Below, piece after piece: positions 1 to 7,937 of a DNA stretch of 18,102 nt. The stretch's first letter is position 1. The number at the start of each line of letters is the position of its first letter. The notes under the pieces are model-generated. The model had not been told where the DNA came from. It searched no databases and saw only the letters and a list, made by a program, of their open reading frames with translations. The position numbers were made by a program, and so were the translations under genes. This DNA comes from an uncultured Collinsella sp. (GTDB lineage: Bacteria > Actinomycetota > Coriobacteriia > Coriobacteriales > Coriobacteriaceae), in contig CABSNL010000040.1 in assembly GCA_902479095.1 (NCBI GenBank), positions 1 through 18,102 of the forward strand. The letters are read 5' to 3'.

Positions 1-48
1 CGAGATCAGCCTCGGTCTCGTGGGCTCGGAGATGTGTATAAGAGACAG
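1..48. other. Nextera P7/i7 sequencing adapter (not genomic)
   Basis: Bases 30-48 are the 19-nt Tn5 mosaic end AGATGTGTATAAGAGACAG. Bases 15-48 match the whole Nextera read-2 adapter. Bases 1-6 (CGAGAT) are the end of the P7 oligo, and bases 7-14 (CAGCCTCG) sit where the i7 index lies; as I recall, this is the reverse complement of Nextera index N710. Open reading frames entering this stretch give the familiar artefact peptides MGSEMCIRDR and MYKRQ. Nothing here is biological, and real sequence begins at base 49. Confidence 0.97.
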
Positions 49-630
49 GTCGGGGACGCTAGGCGCGAAGGGGTCTGCCACGGCAAGCGGGTCGGGAGCG
101 GCGGCGCGAGGCGTCGGCTGCTGCTGGGGCATGGCGGCGGGGCGCTGCTGCTGCGGGGCGGCAAACTGCTGCTGGCCGGCGCGCGGGGCGCTGGCGGCAC
201 GGCTTGCCGCGGAGTTGTTCTGGCCCAGGCCGTTCTGATAGGCGCGCTCTTCTTCGTACAGGCGGCCGAGCGTGGGGGCATCGACGTTCTCGGCAAAGAC
301 CGAGAACTTGCCGGCGCGCAGCTGTGGATCGATCATAAAGCGCACGAGGGGCTCGCCGACAAAGACATAGCGGCGCTTTTCGGCCTGCGCCTTCACGAAC
401 TCGCGGACCTCGCGCGAAAGCTCGGGGTAGAACGGGGCGAGCATGGGATCGTCGTCGGCGGCGATAAGGATGGTATAGAGTGCCGGCGCCGTGTTGACGC
501 CGTTAATCACCAGAGTCTGATCCTCCATGTCGCGAGCGGCCTGCTTGGCAAGCTTCTTAAAGGAGAACGGGGCACGGGTGGCACCGAAGATGCCGGCCAC
601 GTGGTCCTCGAAGATGTTCAGGAAGTTCAC
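49..630 (-). CDS. FhaA-like protein, DUF3662 N-terminal domain (3' end cut off by contig edge)
   Basis: The first 194 codons of a gene that runs off the contig at base 49. Residues 1-120 or so resemble the FhaA N-terminal domain (DUF3662): it opens MNFLNIFEDHVAGIFGA, continues with an ARDMEDQTLVINGV segment and a strand reading APALYTILIAADD, then a helix (ELSREVREFVKAQAEKRR) and VGEPLVRFMIDPQL. After residue 130 it becomes a Gln/Ala/Pro-rich linker, as expected before a C-terminal FHA domain, which would lie beyond the contig. The start is GTG at 630; its GTGA overlaps the TGA stop of the kinase upstream, indicating translational coupling. In actinobacteria FhaA-type proteins bind phosphothreonine on kinase targets and act at the cell envelope during division and peptidoglycan synthesis; that role is inferred here. 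A long open frame on the opposite strand is a high-GC shadow. Confidence 0.82.
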
Positions 631-2480
631 GAAAGATCACTCTCCGTATAGGTTCTTTGGTATCCGAGCAAATATAGGCATATCCCAACGATTATAGAGG
701 ATAGGGTTCCCGCAACCGCCGCCTTGGCGATGACCGCGGCTGCAAGGCTGGCAATTTCCATATGGTGTGCAAGACAGGACGCCGCTGCGCAGCCGATGCC
801 GGTGACAGCGATGGCGGCGATTGCGGCAAGGTTTGAGCCCTGATTGGCACGCTTGGCATGGACATTGAGCAGCACAGATGACGCCGCGGCAGTTGCCGCG
901 ACCAGCACAAAGGCAGCCCAAAGGAGCGGGTCTCCCAGCGCTGCGGCAACGTTACCGAGCCCCAGCACGCCTCCGGCTGAAAGCGCGACCGTGGCCAGAC
1001 GGGCAAAAAGCGCGCCCATGCCCGTTGCCGCGGCGGCGCTTGCCGGGCCGAGCCAAAATGACGCGACGCCGGCGGCGACCCCAGCTGCCAGGAAGGTATT
1101 GCCGGTCAGACAGCCAAGCGCGAGTGCACAGGTGAGCGCGGCGCTCGCGGCAGTCTCGGTGCGACCCCAGGCGATCCACCAACCGGACATGGCGGCGGCA
1201 AAGATCACCGCGACGGGCAGCATCGACAGGATGCCCTGTGCCTGCATGGTGGCGTTGGCCATGAGCACCAAAAAGCCCACAGCCGAGATGGCCGAGCCAA
1301 TCTGGGGGGCCAGGCCGGCCGCCGCTCCGATCGCGATGGCCGCAATGACCAGGCCGGGAAGCGCCGCGACCCCGGCCGTTTGCATCAGCAAAAAGCTAAA
1401 GGTGCCGCATGTTAGCGCCGAGATAGTGCGCATGGTGTAGTCGCGCGCATGGCTCCAGCGCGTGCCCGCCCAGCCGAGTGCGGGGTCGACCTCGATGGCG
1501 TCGTCCTCGTAGTGCGACGGCTCGATATCGTCGAACTCCTGCTCGTCATCCGAAAGCTCGCCAACCATTTGCTCCAGGCTGCGACGGCCTTCGCGCACGC
1601 TGCCCAGACCGGCAAGGAGCTGGTCGCAAAATGCCTCGATGCTGTTGGGGCGGTCCTGCGGCATGGGGGAGAGCGCGCTCATGAGCGCGGCCTCGGCTCC
1701 CGGGGGAAAGTGTGGTATCAGATCGCTGGGATAGGTGGCGCCGCCGATGATGCGGCCGAGCGAGTCGGCGGGCGTGGCCGCCATAAAGGGAGCGCTGCCG
1801 CACAGGCCCTCGTAGATCACACAGGCGAGGGCAAAGACATCGGCGCGCTCGTCGACCGTGCCGGTCTCGATATCGAGCTGCTCGGGCGGCATGTAGCCGA
1901 TGGTGCCGCCGCGTGAGCCGCCAAAGCCACCGGCGGACGACAGTCGCGCCATGCCAAAGTCGGTGAGCTTTACATTGCCCGAGTGGTCGATGAGCACGTT
2001 GGCGGGCTTAATGTCCAGGTGGAGTACGCCATTGCTATGGGCGAAGGTGAGCGCCTGGCCCAGGGCATCGGCAATGGCCGCGGCCTCGTCAAAGGTAAGT
2101 GAGTGGCCGTCCACGCGGTGCAAAAACTCGGCAAGCGACATGCCATCGACATACTCCATAACCAGGTAGGCATAGGCTGTGTCGTGCGTAAAGTCGATGA
2201 CCTGCACGATATTGGGATGTTGAAGCATGGCGGCAGTGTGCGCCTCGCGCAGGACATCCATGATGTCGCTGGCGGGCATGCCGGCACCGTTGATAAGGGG
2301 GATGCGCTTAATGGCGACGCGGCGGCGCAGGTGCGTGTCGCGGCAGATCTCGATGGAGCCAAAACCGCCGGTCGCAAGTGTCTCGAGCGGCTGGTACCGC
2401 TTGAGCAGCTCGCGAGAGCTGGTGCCCTCCAAAGGAACGTCCGGCGAGAACCGGGCGGTATGTTGCGAGAAAAGCGGCAT
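627..2480 (-). CDS. Membrane serine/threonine protein kinase (PknB-like kinase domain, polytopic C-terminus)
   Basis: A 617-residue protein counted from the ATG at 2480, which has GAGGG about 7 bases upstream; an in-frame TTG two codons earlier lacks that spacing. Residues 28-290 form a Hanks-type kinase. The glycine loop is TGGFGS (about 37-42), the ATP-binding Lys is in VAIKR (Lys58), and the helix-C Glu is in LREAH (Glu79). The catalytic loop is HLDIKPAN (Asp156, with HLD in place of HRD), the metal-binding motif is DFG (174-176), and the P+1 region contains GYMPPEQ. An acidic linker follows. The C-terminal 270 residues are a run of Ala/Gly/Leu-rich hydrophobic segments, probably eight or so membrane passes, with no PASTA repeats. 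It overlaps the downstream FhaA-like gene by 4 bases, so the FHA protein is the obvious candidate partner or substrate. All catalytic residues are present, so activity is expected. Confidence 0.9.
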   Translation of the reverse strand: MPLFSQHTARFSPDVPLEGTSSRELLKRYQPLETLATGGFGSIEICRDTHLRRRVAIKRIPLINGAGMPASDIMDVLREAHTAAMLQHPNIVQVIDFTHDTAYAYLVMEYVDGMSLAEFLHRVDGHSLTFDEAAAIADALGQALTFAHSNGVLHLDIKPANVLIDHSGNVKLTDFGMARLSSAGGFGGSRGGTIGYMPPEQLDIETGTVDERADVFALACVIYEGLCGSAPFMAATPADSLGRIIGGATYPSDLIPHFPPGAEAALMSALSPMPQDRPNSIEAFCDQLLAGLGSVREGRRSLEQMVGELSDDEQEFDDIEPSHYEDDAIEVDPALGWAGTRWSHARDYTMRTISALTCGTFSFLLMQTAGVAALPGLVIAAIAIGAAAGLAPQIGSAISAVGFLVLMANATMQAQGILSMLPVAVIFAAAMSGWWIAWGRTETAASAALTCALALGCLTGNTFLAAGVAAGVASFWLGPASAAAATGMGALFARLATVALSAGGVLGLGNVAAALGDPLLWAAFVLVAATAAASSVLLNVHAKRANQGSNLAAIAAIAVTGIGCAAASCLAHHMEIASLAAAVIAKAAVAGTLSSIIVGICLYLLGYQRTYTESDLS

Positions 2481-2560
2481 GGCCAACCCTCGTGCGTTTA
2501 AAGTTCGTTTGCGAGCGGCGGGCGCGGAGCCGAGCCGTTCGCGGTGGCATAGATGCTGCT

Positions 2561-2591
2561 AGTGTAGCACGCGCGGGTGGGCGACATTCAA
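2561..2591 (-). promoter_or_regulatory. Possible promoter of the kinase-FhaA operon
   Basis: Read on the minus strand, TTGAAT (2591-2586) is followed after 19 bases by TACACT (2566-2561), about 80 bases upstream of the kinase start. A matching TACACT element, again 19 bases after a TTG hexamer, precedes the second kinase operon at 7845-7875. The spacing is longer than the usual 17, so this is a weak call. The rest of the gap to the YcxB-like gene holds only short imperfect inverted repeats near 2600-2620 and no clear terminator. Confidence 0.3.
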
Positions 2592-2628
2592 TTTAAGCTC
2601 CGTCTGGGGTCTGGACCCTGCGTCCGGC

Positions 2629-3345
2629 CTAGCGCTTCTCCTTGTTCTTCTTCTGCTTGCGCTGCTTGCCCTTGGTCTCCTGGGGCTTGTCGCCCTGCTT
2701 GGCCTCGGCGGCGGCCTTCTCGGCCTTCATCTTCTTCTTCTTGGTCTCGATGCGGAGTTTTTTGTTGATGCGGGCCTTGAGGAAGGGACCGAACTGCTCG
2801 GCATCGCCACGGACGAAGGTGTCCTTGGGGATCGTCACGCCCTGGTCGGCGAACATGGCCACAAAGATGCGCTCGCCGTCGAGTACGTGGTCGAGCTTGT
2901 CAAACGGGAAGAACTGCGACTTGCCGCTCTTGCCCCAAACCATCAGGCCGTCCTCGTTGGCGGCGACGCGGCGATAGCGGCCACCCATGGACTCGTCAGC
3001 CTCAACGGCGTCGATATAGTCGCGGGCGAGGGTGTGGTGCAGGTTTTTGCTCCACCAGGCCAAAAAGGCGCCGAACACGATCAGGACGACGCCAAACTTG
3101 ATCCAGTTGCCGCCGGCCACCAGCATGCCGATGCCGATGAGCGCGGCAATTGCCGCGGCGACATACAGCGAGCCGCGACGCCTGGGCGAGGCGACCAGGC
3201 GGGCGAAGTCGGTGACCAGGTCGTTTTCGTACTGGTACTCGTTGAGGTACAGGATGCCGTCGTCGGCCGCGGCCTGCTCCTCGAGCGCGACCTCGACCTG
3301 GTCGGCTGCTTCGGAGGGAACGAGGTTGCTCTCTGCGTCTGCCAT
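2629..3345 (-). CDS. YcxB-like membrane protein
   Basis: A 238-residue protein of unknown function. Its N-terminal 55 residues are acidic. Two adjacent membrane helices follow at about 58-79 (YVAAAIAALIGIGMLV) and 81-99 (KFGVVLIVFGAFLAWW). A soluble part with YRRVAANEDGLMVWG and KSQFFPFDKLDHVLDGERIFVAM resembles the YcxB fold, related to PH-like bacterial membrane proteins. The last 40 residues are a Lys/Glu/Gln-rich basic tail. The ATG at 3345 has AGGAG about 10 bases upstream. It lies head-to-head with dnaX, separated by about 115 bases that must carry both promoters, although I could not place either with confidence. The next gene on the same strand begins 148 bases downstream and probably has its own promoter. 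Confidence 0.72.
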   Translation of the reverse strand: MADAESNLVPSEAADQVEVALEEQAAADDGILYLNEYQYENDLVTDFARLVASPRRRGSLYVAAAIAALIGIGMLVAGGNWIKFGVVLIVFGAFLAWWSKNLHHTLARDYIDAVEADESMGGRYRRVAANEDGLMVWGKSGKSQFFPFDKLDHVLDGERIFVAMFADQGVTIPKDTFVRGDAEQFGPFLKARINKKLRIETKKKKMKAEKAAAEAKQGDKPQETKGKQRKQKKNKEKR

Positions 3346-3460
3346 GCTCTTTAGACTCCTATCGCGGCGGGCTCGCCGTACGGGTTATTATGAGTGCAGT
3401 ATGCCGTGCGACCGCATGGCCGCCGCGGCAACAAGACTCAGTATACCCGGGGGAGCACCC

Positions 3461-5926
3461 ATGGAATCGTTGTACCGAAAGTATCGCCCGCTCACCTTTG
3501 ACTCCGTGGTGGGCCAGCAGCATATCGTCTCGACGCTCGAGCACGCCATCACCGAGGGGCGCCTGTCCCACGCCTACCTGTTCTGCGGACCGCGCGGCAC
3601 GGGCAAGACCACCATGGCGCGCATTCTGGCCAAGGCGCTGCTGTGCCGCAATGCCGAGGCGGCGCGCGCCGAGGGTGCAAGCGGCTGCATGCCCGACGGT
3701 ACTTGCGAGGAGTGCGAGCTCATTGCCGAGGGTAACCACCCCGATGTCTACGAGCTCGATGCCGCAAGCCGTACCGGCGTGGACAACGTGCGCGAGGAGA
3801 TCATCAACTCCGTCAACTTTGCCCCAGTGCGCGGCAAGTACAAGATTTATATCATCGACGAGGTCCACATGCTCACGACGGCGGCGTTCAACGCGCTGCT
3901 CAAGACGCTTGAGGAGCCGCCGGCACACGTGATCTTTGTGCTGTGCACCACCGACCCGCAAAAGATTCTGGAGACCATTCTCTCACGCTGCCAGCGCTTC
4001 GATTTCCACCGCATCGGCAACGAGGATATCGAGCATCGCCTGTCTTACGTGTGCGAGCAGGAGGGCTTCGATTACGACGACGAGGCACTCGCCATTGTGG
4101 CGCGCCATGCCAAGGGCGGTATGCGCGACGCGCTTTCCACGCTGGAGCAGCTGAGCGTCTTTGGCAACGGTTCTGTGCATGCGGACGACGCCCGCTCGCT
4201 TTTGGGCGAGGTTTCGGACCAGATTCTGGGCGAGTTTTCCCGCGCCATTGCCGATCGCGATGTTGCCGAGCTCTATGGACTGATCCGTGCGCAGGTCGAG
4301 GAGGGCAATGACCTGCTGGAGCTGACGCGCGACCTGGTGGCGCATGTGCGCGACGTGTACGTTGCCTGCGTTGCCGGTGCCCGTGCCGAGCTGTTTGAGG
4401 GCGGCTCCGAGCAGGCCGAGGCGCTTGCTGCCGAGGCCGCTGCCTTTGGCGAGCATCCTGCCGACCGCCTGGCCCGCGTGCTGACGGTGCTCGACGATGC
4501 CGCACTGGAGATGAGGGGCGCGAGCGACGTGCGCCTGGTGCTCGAGATTGCCTGCACGCGTCTGGCGCGTCCCGAGGCCGATTTAACGATTGAGGCATTG
4601 GCCGAGCGCGTGGCACGCCTGGAGGCCATGATTGCCAACGGCGCCGTGCCGGCGAGCGTGGCTGCTGCTCAGGCCGCCGCGCCTGCAGCATCCGTACCCG
4701 CTGCTGCCCAACAGCCGACGCTCATTTCGGGCGCTCGTGCTGCCGCTCCGGCGGCATCCGCTGCCCCCGCTGCTACGTCCGCGCGCCAGGGCGGTATGCC
4801 TTGGGACCGCGGCGCTGCTGTTCCGGCTGCCCAGCCTGCGACCAAGTCCGCGGCTCCTGCGCCGGCGCCCAGACCTGTAACGCCTGCACCTCAGCCCGTT
4901 GCGGCTCCGGCTTCCGCGCCTGCTGCATCGACCGTGTCGGTGTCCAAGCCCAACAACGCCGCCCAGGTTGCCGCCGCCGGTGCTGCCGAGACCCCCGCGG
5001 TTGAGGACGCCGGCGAGCTCCAGCGCAAATGGGCCGAGGTCGTCGAGCGCGTCAAGGCGCGTCAGGCTTCCTACGCAGGGCTTTTGCTCAACGCCCGCGC
5101 CACGGCCGACGACGGCTCCAAGCTCACGGTCTCGTTCCCCGCGGGTTCGACTTTTGCCATTAAGATGCTCGGTCGCGCCGATACGCAGTCGGTGGTCCTG
5201 CCGACGGTCTGCGCGGTCTTCGGTCGTCGTACCGTCGACTATGTCCTGGATGGGGGTGGCACGCCGGCTCCTCAACATGAGGAGCATTCTCCATCTGCAC
5301 GGGCTGCGGCATCTGCGGACCCGCAACCCGTGTCCTCGGCGGCCCCTGTATCCTCGAGCGCCAGCGCGCCGCAGCAGCAAGCGGTGCCGGTAGCGGCATC
5401 GACCCCGTCGGCGCCTAAGCCCGCGGCGCCCAAACCGGCTGCTCCGACACCCGCGCCCAAGCCCGTCTCGCCCGCGCCCAAGTCGTCTGACCTGGGCAAA
5501 GCCCCCTGGCTACGCTCCGACAACCCCGCCGGCGCTCCTGCCACGGGTAAGCTCCCGACCGAGCCCGCACCCCGTGCGCCCGAGCGCTCGGCTGCCCCCA
5601 AGGCTCAGCCTGTCGCGCAGTCCGCGCCGTGGGAATCTGAGCAGGTGCCCTACGACGACGCCATGGTCGGCGGCTTTGCCGGCGATGCGAGCGGGGACGA
5701 TCTTCCTCCGTTCGACGTGCCGGGTGCGGCGTCCGCGCCCAAGTCCGCTGCAGCTGCCCCCAAAGAGGAGGACGCTCCTGCAGCTCCCTGGGAGTCCAAC
5801 CCCGGCGCCGGCAGCCCCTTCGGCCATCAGGGCGCAGCCCCGAGCATCCCGCAGACCGAGGACGAGGCCAAAGCCCTCATCCGCAGCGTCTTCGGTCAGT
5901 CCACCATCTTCAAACCGGTGGAGTAG
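3461..5926 (+). CDS. dnaX: DNA polymerase III subunits gamma/tau
   Basis: An 821-residue clamp-loader ATPase. It begins MESLYRKYRPLTFDSVVGQ, the classic DnaX opening. Walker A is GPRGTGKTT (43-51); the zinc-binding cysteines are Cys62, Cys76, Cys82 and Cys85. Walker B is IIDEVH (131-136), sensor 1 is CTTDP, and the arginine-finger SRC motif is near 175-177. After the three AAA+ domains comes a very long Ala/Pro/Ser linker, making it longer than most gamma/tau proteins, with a short globular patch (about residues 520-600, LQRKWAEVVERVKARQ). It ends in a short tail containing DEAKALIRSVFG. The ATG at 3461 was chosen because GGGGGAG stands 5 bases upstream and the DnaX N-terminus starts exactly there; the open frame extends about 430 bases further upstream, but that part is antisense to the YcxB-like gene. 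No A/T-rich slippery site for a gamma frameshift was seen. Confidence 0.97.
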   Translation: MESLYRKYRPLTFDSVVGQQHIVSTLEHAITEGRLSHAYLFCGPRGTGKTTMARILAKALLCRNAEAARAEGASGCMPDGTCEECELIAEGNHPDVYELDAASRTGVDNVREEIINSVNFAPVRGKYKIYIIDEVHMLTTAAFNALLKTLEEPPAHVIFVLCTTDPQKILETILSRCQRFDFHRIGNEDIEHRLSYVCEQEGFDYDDEALAIVARHAKGGMRDALSTLEQLSVFGNGSVHADDARSLLGEVSDQILGEFSRAIADRDVAELYGLIRAQVEEGNDLLELTRDLVAHVRDVYVACVAGARAELFEGGSEQAEALAAEAAAFGEHPADRLARVLTVLDDAALEMRGASDVRLVLEIACTRLARPEADLTIEALAERVARLEAMIANGAVPASVAAAQAAAPAASVPAAAQQPTLISGARAAAPAASAAPAATSARQGGMPWDRGAAVPAAQPATKSAAPAPAPRPVTPAPQPVAAPASAPAASTVSVSKPNNAAQVAAAGAAETPAVEDAGELQRKWAEVVERVKARQASYAGLLLNARATADDGSKLTVSFPAGSTFAIKMLGRADTQSVVLPTVCAVFGRRTVDYVLDGGGTPAPQHEEHSPSARAAASADPQPVSSAAPVSSSASAPQQQAVPVAASTPSAPKPAAPKPAAPTPAPKPVSPAPKSSDLGKAPWLRSDNPAGAPATGKLPTEPAPRAPERSAAPKAQPVAQSAPWESEQVPYDDAMVGGFAGDASGDDLPPFDVPGAASAPKSAAAAPKEEDAPAAPWESNPGAGSPFGHQGAAPSIPQTEDEAKALIRSVFGQSTIFKPVE

Positions 5927-5947
5927 CTGTACGGGCGGGTATACTGC

Positions 5948-6421
5948 TCAAGAAGAGATCTCTTTGTCCGGGCGCATCTGTATTTCGGACATGTGCAACG
6001 TGGTGCCGCGTATCTCGCATTCGAGCAGGCAGGTACGCGACGGTCGGCCTAGGATGCTGAGGTCGATACGATACGCCGCATAGCTGTCCGTGTACTCGAC
6101 TTGCTCGGCGTTGAGGGTTGCTCCGATTGTCAAGAAAGCGCCTGGTTCGGCATCGACAATCTTGAAGTCCTTTATCTTGACCTTAAACTCTTGATAGAGG
6201 GACGGGCTGTTGTAGTAGACGGTTCGGGTTCCGTCGGTGCACTCATCGGTCGTCTCCCATTTGACGACGGGCTGGTCCGAGCTGGCTATCAGCAGTTCTG
6301 CTCCAAAAGCTATGGCATGGGTGATGACAACCAGCAATGCCCAGCCGACAAAGAGATAGAGAACCACATATGCAACGGGGTGTTTTGAGCGGATGTTTTG
6401 GAGTATGTCGGGGGCATTCAT
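5948..6421 (-). CDS. Hypothetical single-pass membrane protein
   Basis: A 157-residue protein that I do not recognise. One membrane helix lies at about 16-46 (VAYVVLYLFVGWALLVVITHA). A mostly beta-strand-like domain of about 110 residues follows, with two close cysteines near the C-terminus (CLLECEIRG). With positively charged residues before the helix, the C-terminal domain should be outside the membrane. The ATG at 6421 has a strong GGAGG 6-7 bases upstream, which supports it as a real gene. It converges on dnaX with only 21 bases between the stops. Base composition is less GC-rich than its neighbours, so it may be an accessory insertion between dnaX and ybaB. Confidence 0.72.
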   Translation of the reverse strand: MNAPDILQNIRSKHPVAYVVLYLFVGWALLVVITHAIAFGAELLIASSDQPVVKWETTDECTDGTRTVYYNSPSLYQEFKVKIKDFKIVDAEPGAFLTIGATLNAEQVEYTDSYAAYRIDLSILGRPSRTCLLECEIRGTTLHMSEIQMRPDKEISS

Positions 6422-6761
6422 GGGGCACCTCCAAATTACTATCTATGGCAATCAAATTATACCTCGCCGTCATGAGTGCCGCCTCGAGTAGTGGCTCGGC
6501 ATTTAGCCATTTAGTGGTACGCATTAAATGTCGGATTCCGGCTCTACAAGATTTAGCTTTCAATATTATACAGATGCGAATTATTCAACTTTGCATAATC
6601 TATGGGTGCGGCTTGCGCTCCAGGACATGTATATCGACTGAGGTAACACGTCCGCCCCGCTCGCTGGCCTCGTGCCGTGGTACGATTTTTGAGTTTGAAA
6701 GTCCCGCCGTGCTCCGGCTGCCCTTGCAGCTCGGCGTGCGGCCGCACGTAAAGGAGCCATC
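6422..6761. other. Intergenic region upstream of ybaB, AT-richer, no gene found
   Basis: These 340 bases separate two divergent genes. The first 200 bases are clearly AT-rich for this genome, and the rest returns to high GC. I looked for a tRNA and for the SRP RNA that often accompanies dnaX-ybaB-recR, and found neither. A possible -10 element TACGAT at 6681-6686 lies about 75 bases before ybaB, without a convincing -35. Short open frames here lack ribosome binding sites. Confidence 0.5.
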
Positions 6762-7082
6762 ATGGCCGGTATGAACATGCAGCAGATGATGAAGCAGGCT
6801 CGCAAGATGCAGGAGCAGCTTGCCGCCGCGCAGGAGAACCTCAAGTCCCAGACCGTCGACGCCTCTGCCGGCGGCGGCATGGTCAAGGTGACCGTTAACG
6901 GCGAGATGGAGCTCGTCAACCTCACCATCGATCCCGATGCCCTCGATCCCGAGGACGTCGATATGCTGCAGGATATGATCATGGCTGCCGTCAACGAGGC
7001 CGTCCGCGGCGTCAACGAGCTCGCCAACAAGCAGATGGGCGCCATCACCGGCGGCCTCAACATCCCGGGCATGCCGTTCTAA
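6762..7082 (+). CDS. ybaB: YbaB/EbfC nucleoid-associated DNA-binding protein
   Basis: A 106-residue protein of the YbaB/EbfC family, a small dimeric DNA-binding protein that coats the nucleoid. The N-terminal helix is Met/Gln/Lys-rich (MNMQQMMKQARKMQEQL), typical of the family. Then come the strand segment GGGMVKVTVNGEMELVNLTI, the conserved DPEDVDMLQDMI and a C-terminal Gly-rich tail. The ATG has AAGGAG 5 bases upstream. recR starts 13 bases after its stop, the usual conserved pair, so they are probably co-transcribed. Confidence 0.95.
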   Translation: MAGMNMQQMMKQARKMQEQLAAAQENLKSQTVDASAGGGMVKVTVNGEMELVNLTIDPDALDPEDVDMLQDMIMAAVNEAVRGVNELANKQMGAITGGLNIPGMPF

Positions 7083-7095
7083 GACACGCATATAT

Positions 7096-7692
7096 ATGAG
7101 TGCAAATCACAGTCTGCAAAAACTGCTCGATGAGCTGGGCCGTCTGCCGGGCATTGGTCCCAAGTCGGCCCAGCGCATCGCCTATTACCTGCTCGAGGCC
7201 GATGCCGAGGAGGCCCGCCGCCTGGCCGAGGCCATCCTGGAGGTTAAGCAGGAGGTCCACTTTTGCAGCCGTTGCTTTAACTACGCCACGGCCGACGAGT
7301 GCTCCATCTGCCAGGACTCGATGCGCGATACCACTCGCATTTGCGTGGTGGGCGAGCCGCGTGACGTCCAGGCGATCGAGCGCACGGGCAGCTACCACGG
7401 CCTCTACCACGTATTGGGCGGCGTGATCAGCCCCATGGACAAGATTGGTCCCGAGCAGTTGCACATCCGCGAGCTGCTGGCGCGTCTGGGCCGCGAGGAC
7501 ATCCATGAGGTCATCATCGCCACCAACCCCAACATCGAGGGCGAGACCACGGCGAGCTATCTGGCCCGTACCATCAAGCCGTTGGGCGTCGAGGTGTCGC
7601 GTCTGGCAAGCGGCCTCCCCGTGGGCGGCGACTTGGAGTATGCCGACGAGCTTACGCTTGGCCGCGCCATAGAGGCCCGTCGCGCGATTTAG
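7096..7692 (+). CDS. recR: Recombination mediator protein RecR
   Basis: A 198-residue protein of full family length, acting with RecF and RecO to load RecA at gaps. A helix-hairpin-helix lies at 15-32 (GRLPGIGPKSAQRIAYYL). The zinc finger uses Cys57, Cys60, Cys69 and Cys72. A Toprim domain starts at RICVVGEPRDVQAIE (81-95) and includes ATNPNIEGE (142-150), and the C-terminal RecR signature GLPVGGDLEYADE (173-185) is present. It follows ybaB by 13 bases. No good Shine-Dalgarno sequence precedes its ATG, which suggests translation coupled to ybaB. Confidence 0.97.
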   Translation: MSANHSLQKLLDELGRLPGIGPKSAQRIAYYLLEADAEEARRLAEAILEVKQEVHFCSRCFNYATADECSICQDSMRDTTRICVVGEPRDVQAIERTGSYHGLYHVLGGVISPMDKIGPEQLHIRELLARLGREDIHEVIIATNPNIEGETTASYLARTIKPLGVEVSRLASGLPVGGDLEYADELTLGRAIEARRAI

Positions 7693-7729
7693 GTGGCGAG
7701 CCTGCTCCTGCTGTATGTTTTCCTCGCGA

Positions 7730-7759
7730 CGCACGGGGTAGCCATAATTTCCCCGTGCG
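7730..7759 (+). terminator. Hairpin after recR, probable terminator
   Basis: A perfect 9-bp stem, CGCACGGGG (7730-7738) with CCCCGTGCG (7751-7759), closes a 12-base AT-rich loop 38 bases after the recR stop. The run after it is only weakly U-rich (GAGTTTATT), so termination may be partial. The rest of the gap up to 7845 shows nothing else clear. Confidence 0.5.
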
Positions 7760-7844
7760 ACTGTGAGTTTATTGTGCAACAAAGATGCTTCGTATCCGCT
7801 TATCGCATGGATGCTTCCGCTCGCATCCTTAATTTGCCCATTCG

Positions 7845-7875
7845 TTGCGCAACCTTTTGGGTTCGCTGATACACT
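7845..7875 (+). promoter_or_regulatory. Probable promoter of the anchored protein-kinase-FHA operon
   Basis: TTGCGC (7845-7850) and TACACT (7870-7875) are separated by 19 bases. Transcription would start near 7882, leaving a leader of about 55 bases that contains the hairpin at 7898-7922. The same -10 hexamer and the same spacing occur in front of the other kinase operon at 2561-2591. Confidence 0.4.
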
Positions 7876-7897
7876 CAAATATGGATTTGAATGAATG

Positions 7898-7922
7898 CGC
7901 CGCTCCCAAGCGGCGTGTTTTT
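7898..7922 (+). terminator. Terminator-like hairpin in the 5' leader (possible attenuator)
   Basis: A 7-bp perfect stem CGCCGCT/AGCGGCG with a CCCA loop is followed directly by GTGTTTTT, the layout of an intrinsic terminator. It stands between the probable promoter and the start codon at 7938, so transcripts of the operon must read through it. The ribosome binding site GGAGGAG begins a few bases after the U-run. An in-frame ATG at 7881 would place the hairpin inside coding sequence, which is the main alternative reading. Confidence 0.5.
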
Positions 7923-7937
7923 GCTGGAGGAGAACGC

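Noticed and set aside
34..651. 205-codon plus-strand open frame from the contig start
   Set aside because: It begins inside the adapter (MYKRQ) and is antisense to the well-supported FhaA-like gene; high GC makes such shadows common.
3032..3460. Extended N-terminus for DnaX
   Set aside because: The extra 143 codons overlap the YcxB-like gene on the other strand, and the DnaX family starts at MESLYRKYRP with a ribosome site right before it.
3461..5926. Programmed frameshift in dnaX making a short gamma subunit
   Set aside because: No A/T-rich slippery heptamer was found in this GC-rich gene.
6422..6761. tRNA or SRP RNA near dnaX-ybaB-recR
   Set aside because: No cloverleaf T-arm or SRP helix 8 signature could be read on either strand.
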